A DNA stretch of 64,000 bases from Candidatus Limosilactobacillus intestinigallinarum (GTDB lineage Bacteria; Bacillota; Bacilli; Lactobacillales; Lactobacillaceae): the NCBI GenBank assembly GCA_019117285.1, contig DXAA01000001.1, forward strand, positions 1 through 64,000, given 5' to 3'. The notes under the pieces were generated by a model. That model was not told the origin of the DNA. It was given only the letters and a program-made list of their open reading frames with translations, and searched no databases. The stretch's first letter is position 1; each line of letters opens with the position of its first letter. This document shows positions 36,334 through 43,833 of the stretch, one piece after another. Position numbers and translations under genes: made by a program.

Positions 36334-36380
36334 TTTTGGCAAAAACTTTGAAAAGCATTAATCTTTAAGGAGGATTTATC

Positions 36381-36929
36381 GTGGAATCACATGAAAAACG
36401 TTGGTACGTCTTACACACCTACTCCGGTTACGAAAACCGGGTGAAGAGTAACCTGGAATCCCGGGCCCAATCGATGGGGATGCAGGATTACATCTTCCGG
36501 GTAGTTGTCGCAAACGAGACGGTGCGGCAGGTGAAGGATGGCCAGGCCAAGGAAGTTGTCGAGAACACCTTCCCGGGCTACGTCTTGGTTGAGATGATCA
36601 TGACCGACCAGGCATGGTACATCGCCCGGAACACGCCAGGCGTTACCGGCTTCCTGGGTTCCCACGGTGGTGGTTCCAAGCCAACCCCACTGCTTCCCGA
36701 AGAAGTAGAACGGATCATGAAACGGATGGGTGCCGAGATCACCGTCAGTGACCTGGATGTTAAGGAAGGTGACACGGTCAAGGTAATTGCCGGACCATTC
36801 GCCGATCTGACGGGGAAGGTTACTGCAATTGACCATGAAAAGCAGAAGCTCAAGGTCAACGTGGAGATGTTCGGCCGGGAAACCTCAGCCGAACTGGGCT
36901 TTGACCAGGTCGACACCTCAGTGGATTAA
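36381..36929 (+). CDS. nusG: Transcription termination/antitermination protein NusG
   Basis: 182 residues with the N-terminal NGN domain (KRWYVLHTYSGYENRVKSNLE, and PGYVLVEM, NTPGVTGFLG) and a C-terminal KOW domain (VKEGDTVKVIAGPFADLTGKV, ~125-175). It binds RNA polymerase and influences pausing and coupling to translation. The start is GTG 36381 with AAGGAGGA 8 nt upstream. rplK follows after a 131-nt leader. Confidence 0.96.
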   Translation: MESHEKRWYVLHTYSGYENRVKSNLESRAQSMGMQDYIFRVVVANETVRQVKDGQAKEVVENTFPGYVLVEMIMTDQAWYIARNTPGVTGFLGSHGGGSKPTPLLPEEVERIMKRMGAEITVSDLDVKEGDTVKVIAGPFADLTGKVTAIDHEKQKLKVNVEMFGRETSAELGFDQVDTSVD

Positions 36930-36998
36930 TCATCTAAAACAAGCTTGAAATTATGAGATAACTGTGGTATGTTTCTATGGTATGCTATTCGACATACT

Positions 36999-37042
36999 GT
37001 GGGAGAGGTAAATTTGCTGCCTCATCATGACCACAACACGGA
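36999..37042 (+). promoter_or_regulatory. Probable L1-binding leader element of rplKA
   Basis: GTGGGAGAGG...CCTCATCATGACCACA, followed by ACACGGAC, has the layout of the L1 autoregulation element found in Firmicutes rplK leaders (GUGGGAG opposite GACCAC, mimicking the 23S rRNA L1 site). It ends about 20 nt before the rplK start. Confidence 0.55.
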
Positions 37043-37060
37043 CTAAGGAGGTTTTGTCTC

Positions 37061-37486
37061 GTGGCAAAGAAAGTAGCTAACGTTGTCAAGTTGCAAATTC
37101 CTGCCGGTGCAGCTACCCCAGCTCCACCAGTAGGTCCAGCACTTGGGCAAGCAGGTATTAACATCATGGGCTTCACTAAGGAATTCAACGCTCGGACTGC
37201 AGACCAAAAGGGTATGCTGATCCCAGTTGTAATTACCGTTTATGAGGACCGTTCATTCGACTTCATTACCAAGACGCCACCTGCTGCTGTCTTACTGAAG
37301 AAGGCCGCTGGTGTTGAACACGGTTCCGGTGAACCTAACACGAACAAGGTTGCTTCTGTAACCAAGGACCAAGTTAAGCAAATCGCCGAAACTAAGATGC
37401 AAGATCTAAACGCAGCTGACGTAGAAGCAGCTATGCGCATGATTGAAGGTACTGCACGCAGCATGGGCTTCACTGTTGAAGGCTAG
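37061..37486 (+). CDS. rplK: 50S ribosomal protein L11
   Basis: 141 residues, standard length. The proline-rich [29 protein letters not shown]-terminus and the C-terminal RNA-binding domain ending in [12 protein letters not shown] are characteristic. It is part of the GTPase-associated centre. GTG 37061 has AAGGAGG 8 nt upstream. Codon use shifts to strongly biased, T-ending codons compared with neighbours, as expected for a highly expressed gene. Confidence 0.97.
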   Translation: MAKKVANVVKLQIPAGAATPAPPVGPALGQAGINIMGFTKEFNARTADQKGMLIPVVITVYEDRSFDFITKTPPAAVLLKKAAGVEHGSGEPNTNKVASVTKDQVKQIAETKMQDLNAADVEAAMRMIEGTARSMGFTVEG

Positions 37487-37528
37487 TTGCTAAGCAGTCC
37501 GGACGTATTATCAAAGTAATGCGTCTCC

Positions 37529-37557
37529 GTGGGAGGTATTAACTCCGCTAGACCACA
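37529..37557 (+). promoter_or_regulatory. Second L1-binding-like element, between rplK and rplA
   Basis: GTGGGAG-GTATTAA-CTCC-GCTA-GACCAC can fold into the compact L1 target shape with the same GTGGGAG and GACCAC blocks as the element upstream of rplK. It lies 23 nt upstream of the rplA start. Confidence 0.5.
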
Positions 37558-37579
37558 TTTGCAAGGAGGAAAACACAAG

Positions 37580-38272
37580 ATGGCTAAGAATCGTGGTAAG
37601 AAGTACCAAGACGCGCTTAAAAAGGTTGACAGCAAGAAGGAATACGCTGTTAACGACGCGGTTCAATTAGTAAAAGACATTGACTTTGCTAACTTTGACT
37701 CAACCGTTGAAGTTGCATTTAACTTAAACGTTGACACTAAGCAAGCTGATCAACAATTACGTGGTGCCGTTGTTTTGCCAAACGGTACTGGTAAGGACCA
37801 AACCGTTATCGTATTTGCTGACGGTGAAAACGCCAAGGCTGCTCAAGACGCCGGTGCTGACTTTGTTGGTTCCGACGACCTGGTAGAAAAGATCCAAGAC
37901 GGCTGGCTCGACTTTGATGTTGCAATTGCAACGCCAAACATGATGCCTAAGGTAGGTCGCCTTGGTCGGATCCTTGGTCCTAAGGGCTTAATGCCAAACC
38001 CAAAGACTGGTACGGTTACGATGGACGTTGCTAAGGCGGTTTCTGACGCCAAGGCCGGCCAAGTTACCTACCGGACTGACCGTGATGGTAACGTTGCTGT
38101 ACCATTCGGTAAGGTTTCCTTCGACACTGACAAGCTGGTTGAAAACCTGAAGACGTTGGAAGACATCGTTGCTAAGGCTCGTCCTGCTTCAGTACGGGGA
38201 ACTTACATCAAGCACGCTTCAATCGCCTCAACCTTTGGCCCAAGCGTTACGCTTGATCTTGCTTCATTCTAA
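37580..38272 (+). CDS. rplA: 50S ribosomal protein L1
   Basis: 230 residues from ATG 37580 (GCAAGGAGG upstream); the track start lies inside the L1-like element. The conserved [18 protein letters not shown] block in domain II and [22 protein letters not shown] at the C-terminus define L1, which forms the ribosomal stalk for deacylated tRNA release and usually represses its own operon. A terminator follows, and rplJL lies 7.5 kb further on. Confidence 0.97.
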   Translation: MAKNRGKKYQDALKKVDSKKEYAVNDAVQLVKDIDFANFDSTVEVAFNLNVDTKQADQQLRGAVVLPNGTGKDQTVIVFADGENAKAAQDAGADFVGSDDLVEKIQDGWLDFDVAIATPNMMPKVGRLGRILGPKGLMPNPKTGTVTMDVAKAVSDAKAGQVTYRTDRDGNVAVPFGKVSFDTDKLVENLKTLEDIVAKARPASVRGTYIKHASIASTFGPSVTLDLASF

Positions 38273-38289
38273 TTTAGAATATAAGCTAA

Positions 38290-38324
38290 AAAATTGCCGC
38301 GAGTTTCTGCTCGTGGCTTTTTTA
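38290..38324 (+). terminator. Intrinsic terminator of rplKA
   Basis: GCCGCGAG/CTCGTGGC stem and a seven-T tail. Confidence 0.85.
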
Positions 38325-38329
38325 ATACA

Positions 38330-38372
38330 CTAAAAAGCCGCGGGACCGGGAAGAGGCCACGCGGCTTTTGGG
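38330..38372 (-). terminator. Intrinsic terminator of the T-box operon
   Basis: On the minus strand AAAAGCCGCGTGGCC/GG-CCCGCGGCTTTTT forms a strong GC stem with a T tract, 34 nt after the hydratase stop. It is convergent with the rplKA terminator. Confidence 0.8.
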
Positions 38373-38405
38373 GTAGGATGATGTTCATTAATGGTAACGA
38401 AAGGA

Positions 38406-39197
38406 CTATTGAACGGTCAGTTCGACCTTACCCAAACCATGGTCGAAGCGGACCAGCCAGTGGCCCTGGACCAGTTTGGGTGGCAGGACGAAGGTCCCCG
38501 ATGAAACCAATTGGCCCTGACGGAAGACCTTCCCCTGACTAGCCAGCTTCTTGACTAACCATTGCAGGGAATTCAGTGGATTGCCGAGGACCTCTTTCGA
38601 AACGCCTGCATCGAGTTGGCGGTCACCGAGGAAGAGCTGGGCATTGACCGTAGCCAGCTCATCAACGTTTTGAAAGAGGGCGTCGGTCGGGTGCTCCTGA
38701 CCGTAAACCACCAGGCCGCCGACAGCACAGTCAGCCATTACGTTGTACTTGCCAAGGTCTGGGAACCAGTCAGCAAAGCGGGAGTCGGGGACCTCCAGTG
38801 CCCCGGCAACCGTGGTCTTATGCATTAGGTCGTCAAGACGATCGTCGGGGCGAAGGTCTTCTTTGGCCCGGAAGGCGAGTTCCACCTCAACCAGCGGTTC
38901 CATCTGGTCGGCCAGCTTAACGGTGGCCGGTGATGGCAGGAAGTGGCTGTCGACCTGCTGCCCGTAGAGCGGGGAGTCGGCATCAAACATCTGTTGGGTC
39001 TGCTTGCTGGTCAGCGAGACCTTGTAGCCACCGACCGGGACGCCCTTTAGTTTCATCACCTGGTCCTGGACGGCATAGGCGGTGTCATCGTCGGTGACGG
39101 TACCGGCCCAGTCCGTCTCGTGAAGGGGGTTGCCAGTGCTGGCGGCGTCAAATAGTGCTTGGGCAAATTTAGTTTGTTGTTCGTTTAATGTAGTCAT
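38406..39197 (-). CDS. 2-keto-4-pentenoate hydratase-like protein (FAH superfamily, MhpD type)
   Basis: 263 residues. The MhpD/2-oxopent-4-enoate hydratase layout is seen: DDTAYAVQDQVMKLKGVPVGGYKVSLTSKQ near residues 35-65, an acidic metal-site pair in MEPLVEVELAFRAKEDL, and the C-terminal GTFVLPPKLVQGHWLVRFDHGLGKVELTV. The reference reaction adds water to 2-hydroxypenta-2,4-dienoate in aromatic degradation, but no such pathway is visible here, so the real substrate is open. ATG 39197 has ACGGAGGAA upstream; the track ORF wrongly extends to 39311. It lies behind a T-box and a 28-aa ORF. Confidence 0.83.
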   Translation of the reverse strand: MTTLNEQQTKFAQALFDAASTGNPLHETDWAGTVTDDDTAYAVQDQVMKLKGVPVGGYKVSLTSKQTQQMFDADSPLYGQQVDSHFLPSPATVKLADQMEPLVEVELAFRAKEDLRPDDRLDDLMHKTTVAGALEVPDSRFADWFPDLGKYNVMADCAVGGLVVYGQEHPTDALFQNVDELATVNAQLFLGDRQLDAGVSKEVLGNPLNSLQWLVKKLASQGKVFRQGQLVSSGTFVLPPKLVQGHWLVRFDHGLGKVELTVQ

Positions 39198-39243
39198 AAT
39201 CAATTCCTCCGTTCGGTTTGACCATGACCCCATCCCCAATCGT

Positions 39244-39330
39244 TCACCCACACGGATGAGGATCATGGTTATTATCTGTTTGGTAGTTGTGCTGCGTAAT
39301 GTTGATATCACTAATGTTGCTTTCGTTCAT
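39244..39330 (-). CDS. 28-residue Asn/His-rich small protein behind the T-box
   Basis: The ORF MNESNISDINITQHNYQTDN...HPCG has one of the best ribosome-binding sites in the window, AAAGGAGGTGAGGGCC, 7 nt before ATG 39330. It starts 20 nt after the T-box terminator's T tract and ends 46 nt before the hydratase start. Composition is extreme: seven Asn, three His, three Ile and a C-terminal HPCG. Either it is a functional microprotein or a leader peptide coupled to hydratase expression. It is too short for family assignment; I do not recognise it. Confidence 0.6.
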   Translation of the reverse strand: MNESNISDINITQHNYQTDNNHDPHPCG

Positions 39331-39351
39331 GGCCCTCACCTCCTTTAGAGA

Positions 39352-39658
39352 AACAAAAAAACGTCCTTCAAGCATCGCTGTGATGCTTAAAGGACGAATA
39401 GCTCGTGGTACCACCTTATCTTCATGGAAAATCCATCTCAACCAGACATGATAATCTGTGGTCCGGGTAATGGTGGACGAGACCAGGGGAACCTACTGTC
39501 TTCAGCCCCCAGCTTCCAGGTGATGTTCGGTTCGGCGACGTCGCTTGGTTCACACCAGCCACCAAGTCTCTGCGGTCAGTCGTCAACCTACTATCCTGAG
39601 CATTGCTGTTTCTGTCTTAAATTGCACTCATCATACTCATCAAATTTTAATCTGTCAA
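39352..39658 (-). promoter_or_regulatory. T-box riboswitch with promoter, probable Ile (AUC) specifier
   Basis: Minus strand. Promoter TTGACA (39658-39653), 17-nt spacer, TATGAT (39635-39630). Stem I shows the AGTA loop-E strand, the AGAGA..GGCTGGTGTGAACC distal region, and on the 3' side GAA-C-ATC-A, placing the specifier at 39522-39524 (AUC, isoleucine). The T-box AAGGTGGTACCACGAGC is at 39401-39418 and the competing terminator CGTCCTTTAAGCATC/GATGCTTGAAGGACG plus seven T at 39354-39396. Uncharged tRNA would favour the antiterminator and expression of the 28-aa ORF and hydratase. Confidence 0.85.
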
Positions 39659-39708
39659 CCCCGAATCACAAAAATGTTAGAATTAATGGCGACAAGGAGG
39701 AGATCGTA

Positions 39709-40596
39709 ATGAACGTAACTGAGCTAAGCATTCCCTTTGGCCACTTTCATACCTATTGTCGGATCGTCGGTAAACCCAGTGACCGGGTGCCCCTGTTGCT
39801 TTTACACGGTGGCCCGGGCTCAACCCATAACTACTTTGAGTTGCTGGATGGCCTGGCAGAACGGACCGGCCGCCAGCTGATCATGTACGACCAGCTGGGC
39901 TGTGGGCGGTCGTCGATCCCCGATGACCAGCCCACACTGTACACGGCGGGAACCTGGGTGGCCGAGCTGGCCAACCTCCGTCGCTATCTGGGACTGGATC
40001 ATGTCTACCTGTTGGGCCAGTCTTGGGGTGGGATGCTGGCGATCATCTACCTCTGTGACTACCAGCCCCAGGGAGTCGATGGCGTGATCCTCTCCAGCAC
40101 CCTGTCCTCGGCCCGGCTGTGGGCCAGTGAGCTCCACCGCCTGATTAAATTCATGCCGGCAGCTGACCAGGCGGCCATCCGCCAGGCCGAAGCGACGGGG
40201 GACTTCAGCAATCCGGCCTACCAGCGGGCCAACGCGGCCTTCATGGCATTACACGCGGCTGCCCCGGTGACCCCGCAGTCGCCAGAACCACTACGCCGGG
40301 TCAAGCAGGGCGGGGCAGTGGCCTACCTGACTGCCTGGGGGCCTAACGAATATAACCCCCTGGGCAACCTCAAGGACTACGAATACACCACCAAACTCGA
40401 CCGGATCCGGATGCCGGCCCTGGTGATCGACGGGACCAACGACCTTTGCACACCCCTGGTGGCCAAGACGATGTTTGATCACCTGCCGCACGCCTGCTGG
40501 CAACTGTTCCAAGGGGCCCGGCACATGGTCTTTGCGGAGCAGCCCGCGGCCTATGAGCAGACGGTGGCCGACTGGCTGGCGGTCATTGAAAAATAA
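39709..40596 (+). CDS. pepI: Proline iminopeptidase-like alpha/beta-hydrolase
   Basis: 295 residues, matching PepI of lactobacilli. LLLLHGGPGSTHNYF is the oxyanion HGGPG motif of prolyl iminopeptidases, GQSWGGML holds the nucleophile Ser, DGTNDLCTP the Asp and GARHMVF the His. PSMxxDQLGCGRSS-like YDQLGCGRSSIPD is also typical. It removes N-terminal proline from peptides, completing peptide use with DtpT and PepC. Start ATG 39709 has CAAGGAGGA upstream; the track ORF (39424) runs through the opposing T-box. It is divergent from that T-box promoter. Confidence 0.88.
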   Translation: MNVTELSIPFGHFHTYCRIVGKPSDRVPLLLLHGGPGSTHNYFELLDGLAERTGRQLIMYDQLGCGRSSIPDDQPTLYTAGTWVAELANLRRYLGLDHVYLLGQSWGGMLAIIYLCDYQPQGVDGVILSSTLSSARLWASELHRLIKFMPAADQAAIRQAEATGDFSNPAYQRANAAFMALHAAAPVTPQSPEPLRRVKQGGAVAYLTAWGPNEYNPLGNLKDYEYTTKLDRIRMPALVIDGTNDLCTPLVAKTMFDHLPHACWQLFQGARHMVFAEQPAAYEQTVADWLAVIEK

Positions 40597-40694
40597 AATT
40601 ACCCCTTAACAAGTACCACCGGTTGGTGTATACTGCTTACCAACGTCGATAATTAAAAATTGATGAGAATATTAACTTTTAAGGAGTGACGACA

Positions 40695-41891
40695 ATGACA
40701 CAATTTAAGTTTTCAAAGCGTGTTCCGGCAGATGGAACGGATGCGGTGGGCGCAATTCTCAAGGCAGCGGCGGATCCACAAATCATTTCATTTGCTGGGG
40801 GATTGCCGGCACCCGAATTATTCCCAGTCAAAGAAATGAAGGCAGCGGTGGACAAGGTTTTTGACACCCACGGTCAGGAAGCCATGCAGTATGGCGCCGC
40901 CAAGGGGGTTACCGCCCTGCGTGAATTGATCCAAAAGCATGTTAAGGAAAAGGAAGACGTCGATGCTAAACTCGACAACGTCCTGGTCACCACCGGGTCA
41001 GAACAGGTCCTCGACCTGGTCGGGAAGGCCTTCGTCAACCCCGGTGACACCGTCCTGGTTGAACAACCAACCTACCTGTGTGCCCTCGATGTGTTCAAGA
41101 CCTACGGGGCTAACTTCGCTGGTGTGGAAATGGACGAGCAGGGGATGAAGATGGATGCCTTAGAGGAGGCCCTGAAGGCTCACCCCGAGACCAAGCTGAT
41201 CTATACGGTGCCAAACTTCCAGAACCCAACCGGCCGGACGATGGCCCTAGACCGACGTAAGAAGCTGGCCGAGCTGGCCGCCAAGTACGACGTCTACGTC
41301 CTGGAGGATAACCCATACGGTGAGATTCGTTTCGCCGGCCAGCACGTCCCGGCCGTCAAGTCCTTCGACACCACCGGTCACGTCTTCTACATGAGTACCT
41401 TCTCCAAGACCCTGGCCCCCGGTTTCCGGCTGGGCTGGGTTGTGGCCGATGCCGACGTGGTCAACAAGCTGACCGTGCTGAAGCAGTCGGCCGACCTGCA
41501 TACCGACAACCTGGTTCAGTACGCGGTGGCCCAGTTCTTTGCGGACAACGACGTCGACGCCCACGTCCGTGAGATCAGTGCCCTCTATGGCAAGCGTAAG
41601 CAGCTGATGGCCGACGGAATCAAGCAGTACTTCCCGGCCGGGGTCAAGTACACCGATCCCGAGGGCGGGATGTTCCTCTGGGTCGAGGTTCCCGGGGTGG
41701 ACGACACCGTCGAACTCTTCAAGGAGTGCCTGAAGCATAACGTGGCCTTCGTGCCCGGCGATCCGTTCTTTGCCGGTAAGCCACAGCCGGGGGCCTTCCG
41801 CCTGAACTACTCCAACGCTCCGGAGGACAAGATCAAGGCCGGCATGAAGCAGCTCGGTGAGGCCCTCCAGGACGCCGTTGCTGGTAAGTAA
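40695..41891 (+). CDS. PLP-dependent aminotransferase, class I/II (MocR/LysN-type fold)
   Basis: 398 residues. FAGGLPAPELFPV near the N-terminus, TTGSEQVLDLVGKAF, YTVPNFQNPTGRTM and EDNPYGEIRF, and the PLP-lysine motif STFSKTLAPGFRLGW place it with 2-aminoadipate/aromatic aminotransferases. In lactobacilli such enzymes begin catabolism of aromatic or branched-chain amino acids to keto acids. ATG 40695 has AAGGAG 9 nt upstream. Specificity cannot be read. It sits next to pepI, consistent with amino-acid metabolism, and is followed by a terminator. Confidence 0.88.
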   Translation: MTQFKFSKRVPADGTDAVGAILKAAADPQIISFAGGLPAPELFPVKEMKAAVDKVFDTHGQEAMQYGAAKGVTALRELIQKHVKEKEDVDAKLDNVLVTTGSEQVLDLVGKAFVNPGDTVLVEQPTYLCALDVFKTYGANFAGVEMDEQGMKMDALEEALKAHPETKLIYTVPNFQNPTGRTMALDRRKKLAELAAKYDVYVLEDNPYGEIRFAGQHVPAVKSFDTTGHVFYMSTFSKTLAPGFRLGWVVADADVVNKLTVLKQSADLHTDNLVQYAVAQFFADNDVDAHVREISALYGKRKQLMADGIKQYFPAGVKYTDPEGGMFLWVEVPGVDDTVELFKECLKHNVAFVPGDPFFAGKPQPGAFRLNYSNAPEDKIKAGMKQLGEALQDAVAGK

Positions 41892-41934
41892 TGGTTATTT
41901 TCAGTTTCCCAACAATATCTTAAGTGTGTTTCCC

Positions 41935-41973
41935 AAGCCCCAGGCGCGATCGTGACGTGCCTGGGGCTTTTGG
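41935..41973 (+). terminator. Intrinsic terminator after the aminotransferase gene
   Basis: AAGCCCCAGGC/GCCTGGGGCTT stem followed by TTGGGG; the T tract is short. Confidence 0.65.
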
Positions 41974-42023
41974 GGTGCATTCGGGTGCCGTATGGTTGGG
42001 TATCATAAAAAAGTATTTTATAA

Positions 42024-42050
42024 TTGATAGTTGATTGACTATCATATAAT
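42024..42050 (+). promoter_or_regulatory. Promoter with inverted repeat upstream of the ABC exporter pair
   Basis: TTGATA (42024-42029) and TATAAT (42045-42050) are 15 nt apart. Between and over them GATAGT-TGATTG-ACTATC is a perfect 6-6-6 inverted repeat, a plausible repressor operator. Confidence 0.5.
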
Positions 42051-42078
42051 AAGTAACTTTTGAAAAGGAGGAACAATC

Positions 42079-43833
42079 GTGGCAATTCTCAAACAACTCC
42101 GCTGGTTCTTCCGCCAACAGTGGCGCCAGTACCTCGGCGGGGTGGTTGCCCTGATCCTGGTGGCGATCTGTAACGTTATCCCGGCCCGGATTATCGGGAA
42201 CGTCGTCGATGCGATCAGCGCCCACCGGGTTCTCTTCGGTTGGCTGATGATCCAACTGGGGATCATGGTCGGGGCGGCCCTGATCCAGTATTTCCTGCGC
42301 TTCGCCTGGCAGAAGCTCCTCTACGGCAGCTCCTATGTTCTGGAACGACAGCTACGCAGCCGGCTCTTCCACCACTTCATGGTCATGGACCCCAGCTTCT
42401 ACCAGCGCTGGCGGACCGGTGACCTGATGGCCCACGCCACTAACGATGTTGAGGCGGTGCGGGAAGTGGCCAGCTACGGCATCCTGACCCTGGCTGACTC
42501 GGTGATCACCGGGGGTTCGATGATCATCGCGATGGGGGTCTTCGTCAGCTGGCGCTTGACCCTCCTGACCCTTCTGCCACTGCCCCTGCTGGTCCTCTTG
42601 TCCCACCACCTGGGTAATAAGATCCACGACGCTTACGGCCACGCCCAGCAGGCCTTCGGGGAGCTCAACAACAAGACCCAGGAGAGCATCAGCGGGATCA
42701 AGGTTGTCCAATCCCTCGGTGAGGAGCAAGCCGACCTGGCCGACTTTCACCGCTATGTTCAGCACGCCCTCCATACCAACCTGCGGGCCTACTTCTGGGA
42801 CGCCCTCTTCAGCCCGGCCACGACCCTGATCATGGGCCTGGCCTACATCATCGCCATCGGGGTCGGTGGCTGGGCGGTCGGCCAGGGTCAGCTGTCGGTC
42901 GGTCAGTTGGTCACGATGATTACCTATCTCGGCGAACTGGTCTGGCCGCTGTTTGCGATCGGGACCCTGTTCAACACCCTGGAACGGGGGCGGGCCAGCT
43001 ATGACCGGATCAATACCCTGCTGGCTGAGCAACCGACCTGGCTGCCAGCACCCCAGAACAGTGCAGTGCCGACCGGTGACCTGGTGGTGAAGATCGATCA
43101 CTTTGCTTACCCGGACGGAAAAGTGGATGTCCTCCACGACGTCCACTTCACGGTGCCTAAGGGAGCCAAGGTCGGACTGGTGGGTCCAACGGGGAGCGGG
43201 AAGTCGACCCTGCTGCGATTGTTGGTTCGTGATTTCGACCACTACCAGGGGACCATCACCATTGCTGGCCAGGATATCCGCCAGCTGCCGTTGAATGACT
43301 ACCGGCGGCGGGTGGCCTACGTGCCGCAGACCAACTTCCTGTTCTCGACCACCATCGACCGTAACCTTCGCTTCGGCAACCCGGCTGCTGGTGATCGCCG
43401 CCTCCGTGGGGTGACGGCAGCTGTCGCCATGGATAACGAGATTGCGGCGATGCCGGATCGCTACCAGACCACGGTCGGTCAGGACGGCACCAATCTCTCC
43501 GGAGGCCAGAAACAACGGCTGGCGCTGGGGCGGGCCCTGATGAAGGACGCTCAGTTGCTGGTCCTGGATGATCCCCTGTCGGCCGTGGACGCCGAGACGG
43601 CCGAGCAGATCGAACAGCACCTGGAACAGGCTGGCGACCAGTCGATCATCATGGCGACGAGCCGACTGAGCACGGTCGGTCAGCTGGACTGGCTGATCGT
43701 CATGGAGGACGGAACGATCACGGAGCAGGGGCGGCCCGACCAGCTTCTGGGCCAGCCGGGCTGGTACCGGGATACCCTGCGTGAGCAACTGCGCCGGCAA
43801 CGATTGGAGGATGACCTAAATGAAACAAACTAA
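42079..43833 (+). CDS. Heterodimeric ABC exporter, subunit with the degenerate ATP site
   Basis: 584 residues: six-helix exporter TMD (~1-320) and an NBD (~335-580). Walker A GPTGSGKST and signature LSGGQKQR are canonical, but the Walker B is LLVLDDPLSAVD, with Asp in place of the catalytic Glu, and the H-loop reads ATSRLS instead of AHRLS. This matches LmrC/BmrC/YheI-type halves of asymmetric heterodimeric multidrug exporters. GTG 42079 has AAAGGAGGAA upstream. It overlaps its partner by 14 nt. Substrates are unknown. Confidence 0.93.
   Translation: MAILKQLRWFFRQQWRQYLGGVVALILVAICNVIPARIIGNVVDAISAHRVLFGWLMIQLGIMVGAALIQYFLRFAWQKLLYGSSYVLERQLRSRLFHHFMVMDPSFYQRWRTGDLMAHATNDVEAVREVASYGILTLADSVITGGSMIIAMGVFVSWRLTLLTLLPLPLLVLLSHHLGNKIHDAYGHAQQAFGELNNKTQESISGIKVVQSLGEEQADLADFHRYVQHALHTNLRAYFWDALFSPATTLIMGLAYIIAIGVGGWAVGQGQLSVGQLVTMITYLGELVWPLFAIGTLFNTLERGRASYDRINTLLAEQPTWLPAPQNSAVPTGDLVVKIDHFAYPDGKVDVLHDVHFTVPKGAKVGLVGPTGSGKSTLLRLLVRDFDHYQGTITIAGQDIRQLPLNDYRRRVAYVPQTNFLFSTTIDRNLRFGNPAAGDRRLRGVTAAVAMDNEIAAMPDRYQTTVGQDGTNLSGGQKQRLALGRALMKDAQLLVLDDPLSAVDAETAEQIEQHLEQAGDQSIIMATSRLSTVGQLDWLIVMEDGTITEQGRPDQLLGQPGWYRDTLREQLRRQRLEDDLNETN

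Noticed and set aside
42352-43800. 482-aa minus-strand ORF opposite the first ABC gene (and 43835-44962 opposite the second)
   Set aside because: Shadow ORFs with Gln/Asp/Val-rich composition; the plus-strand genes have full ABC motifs.
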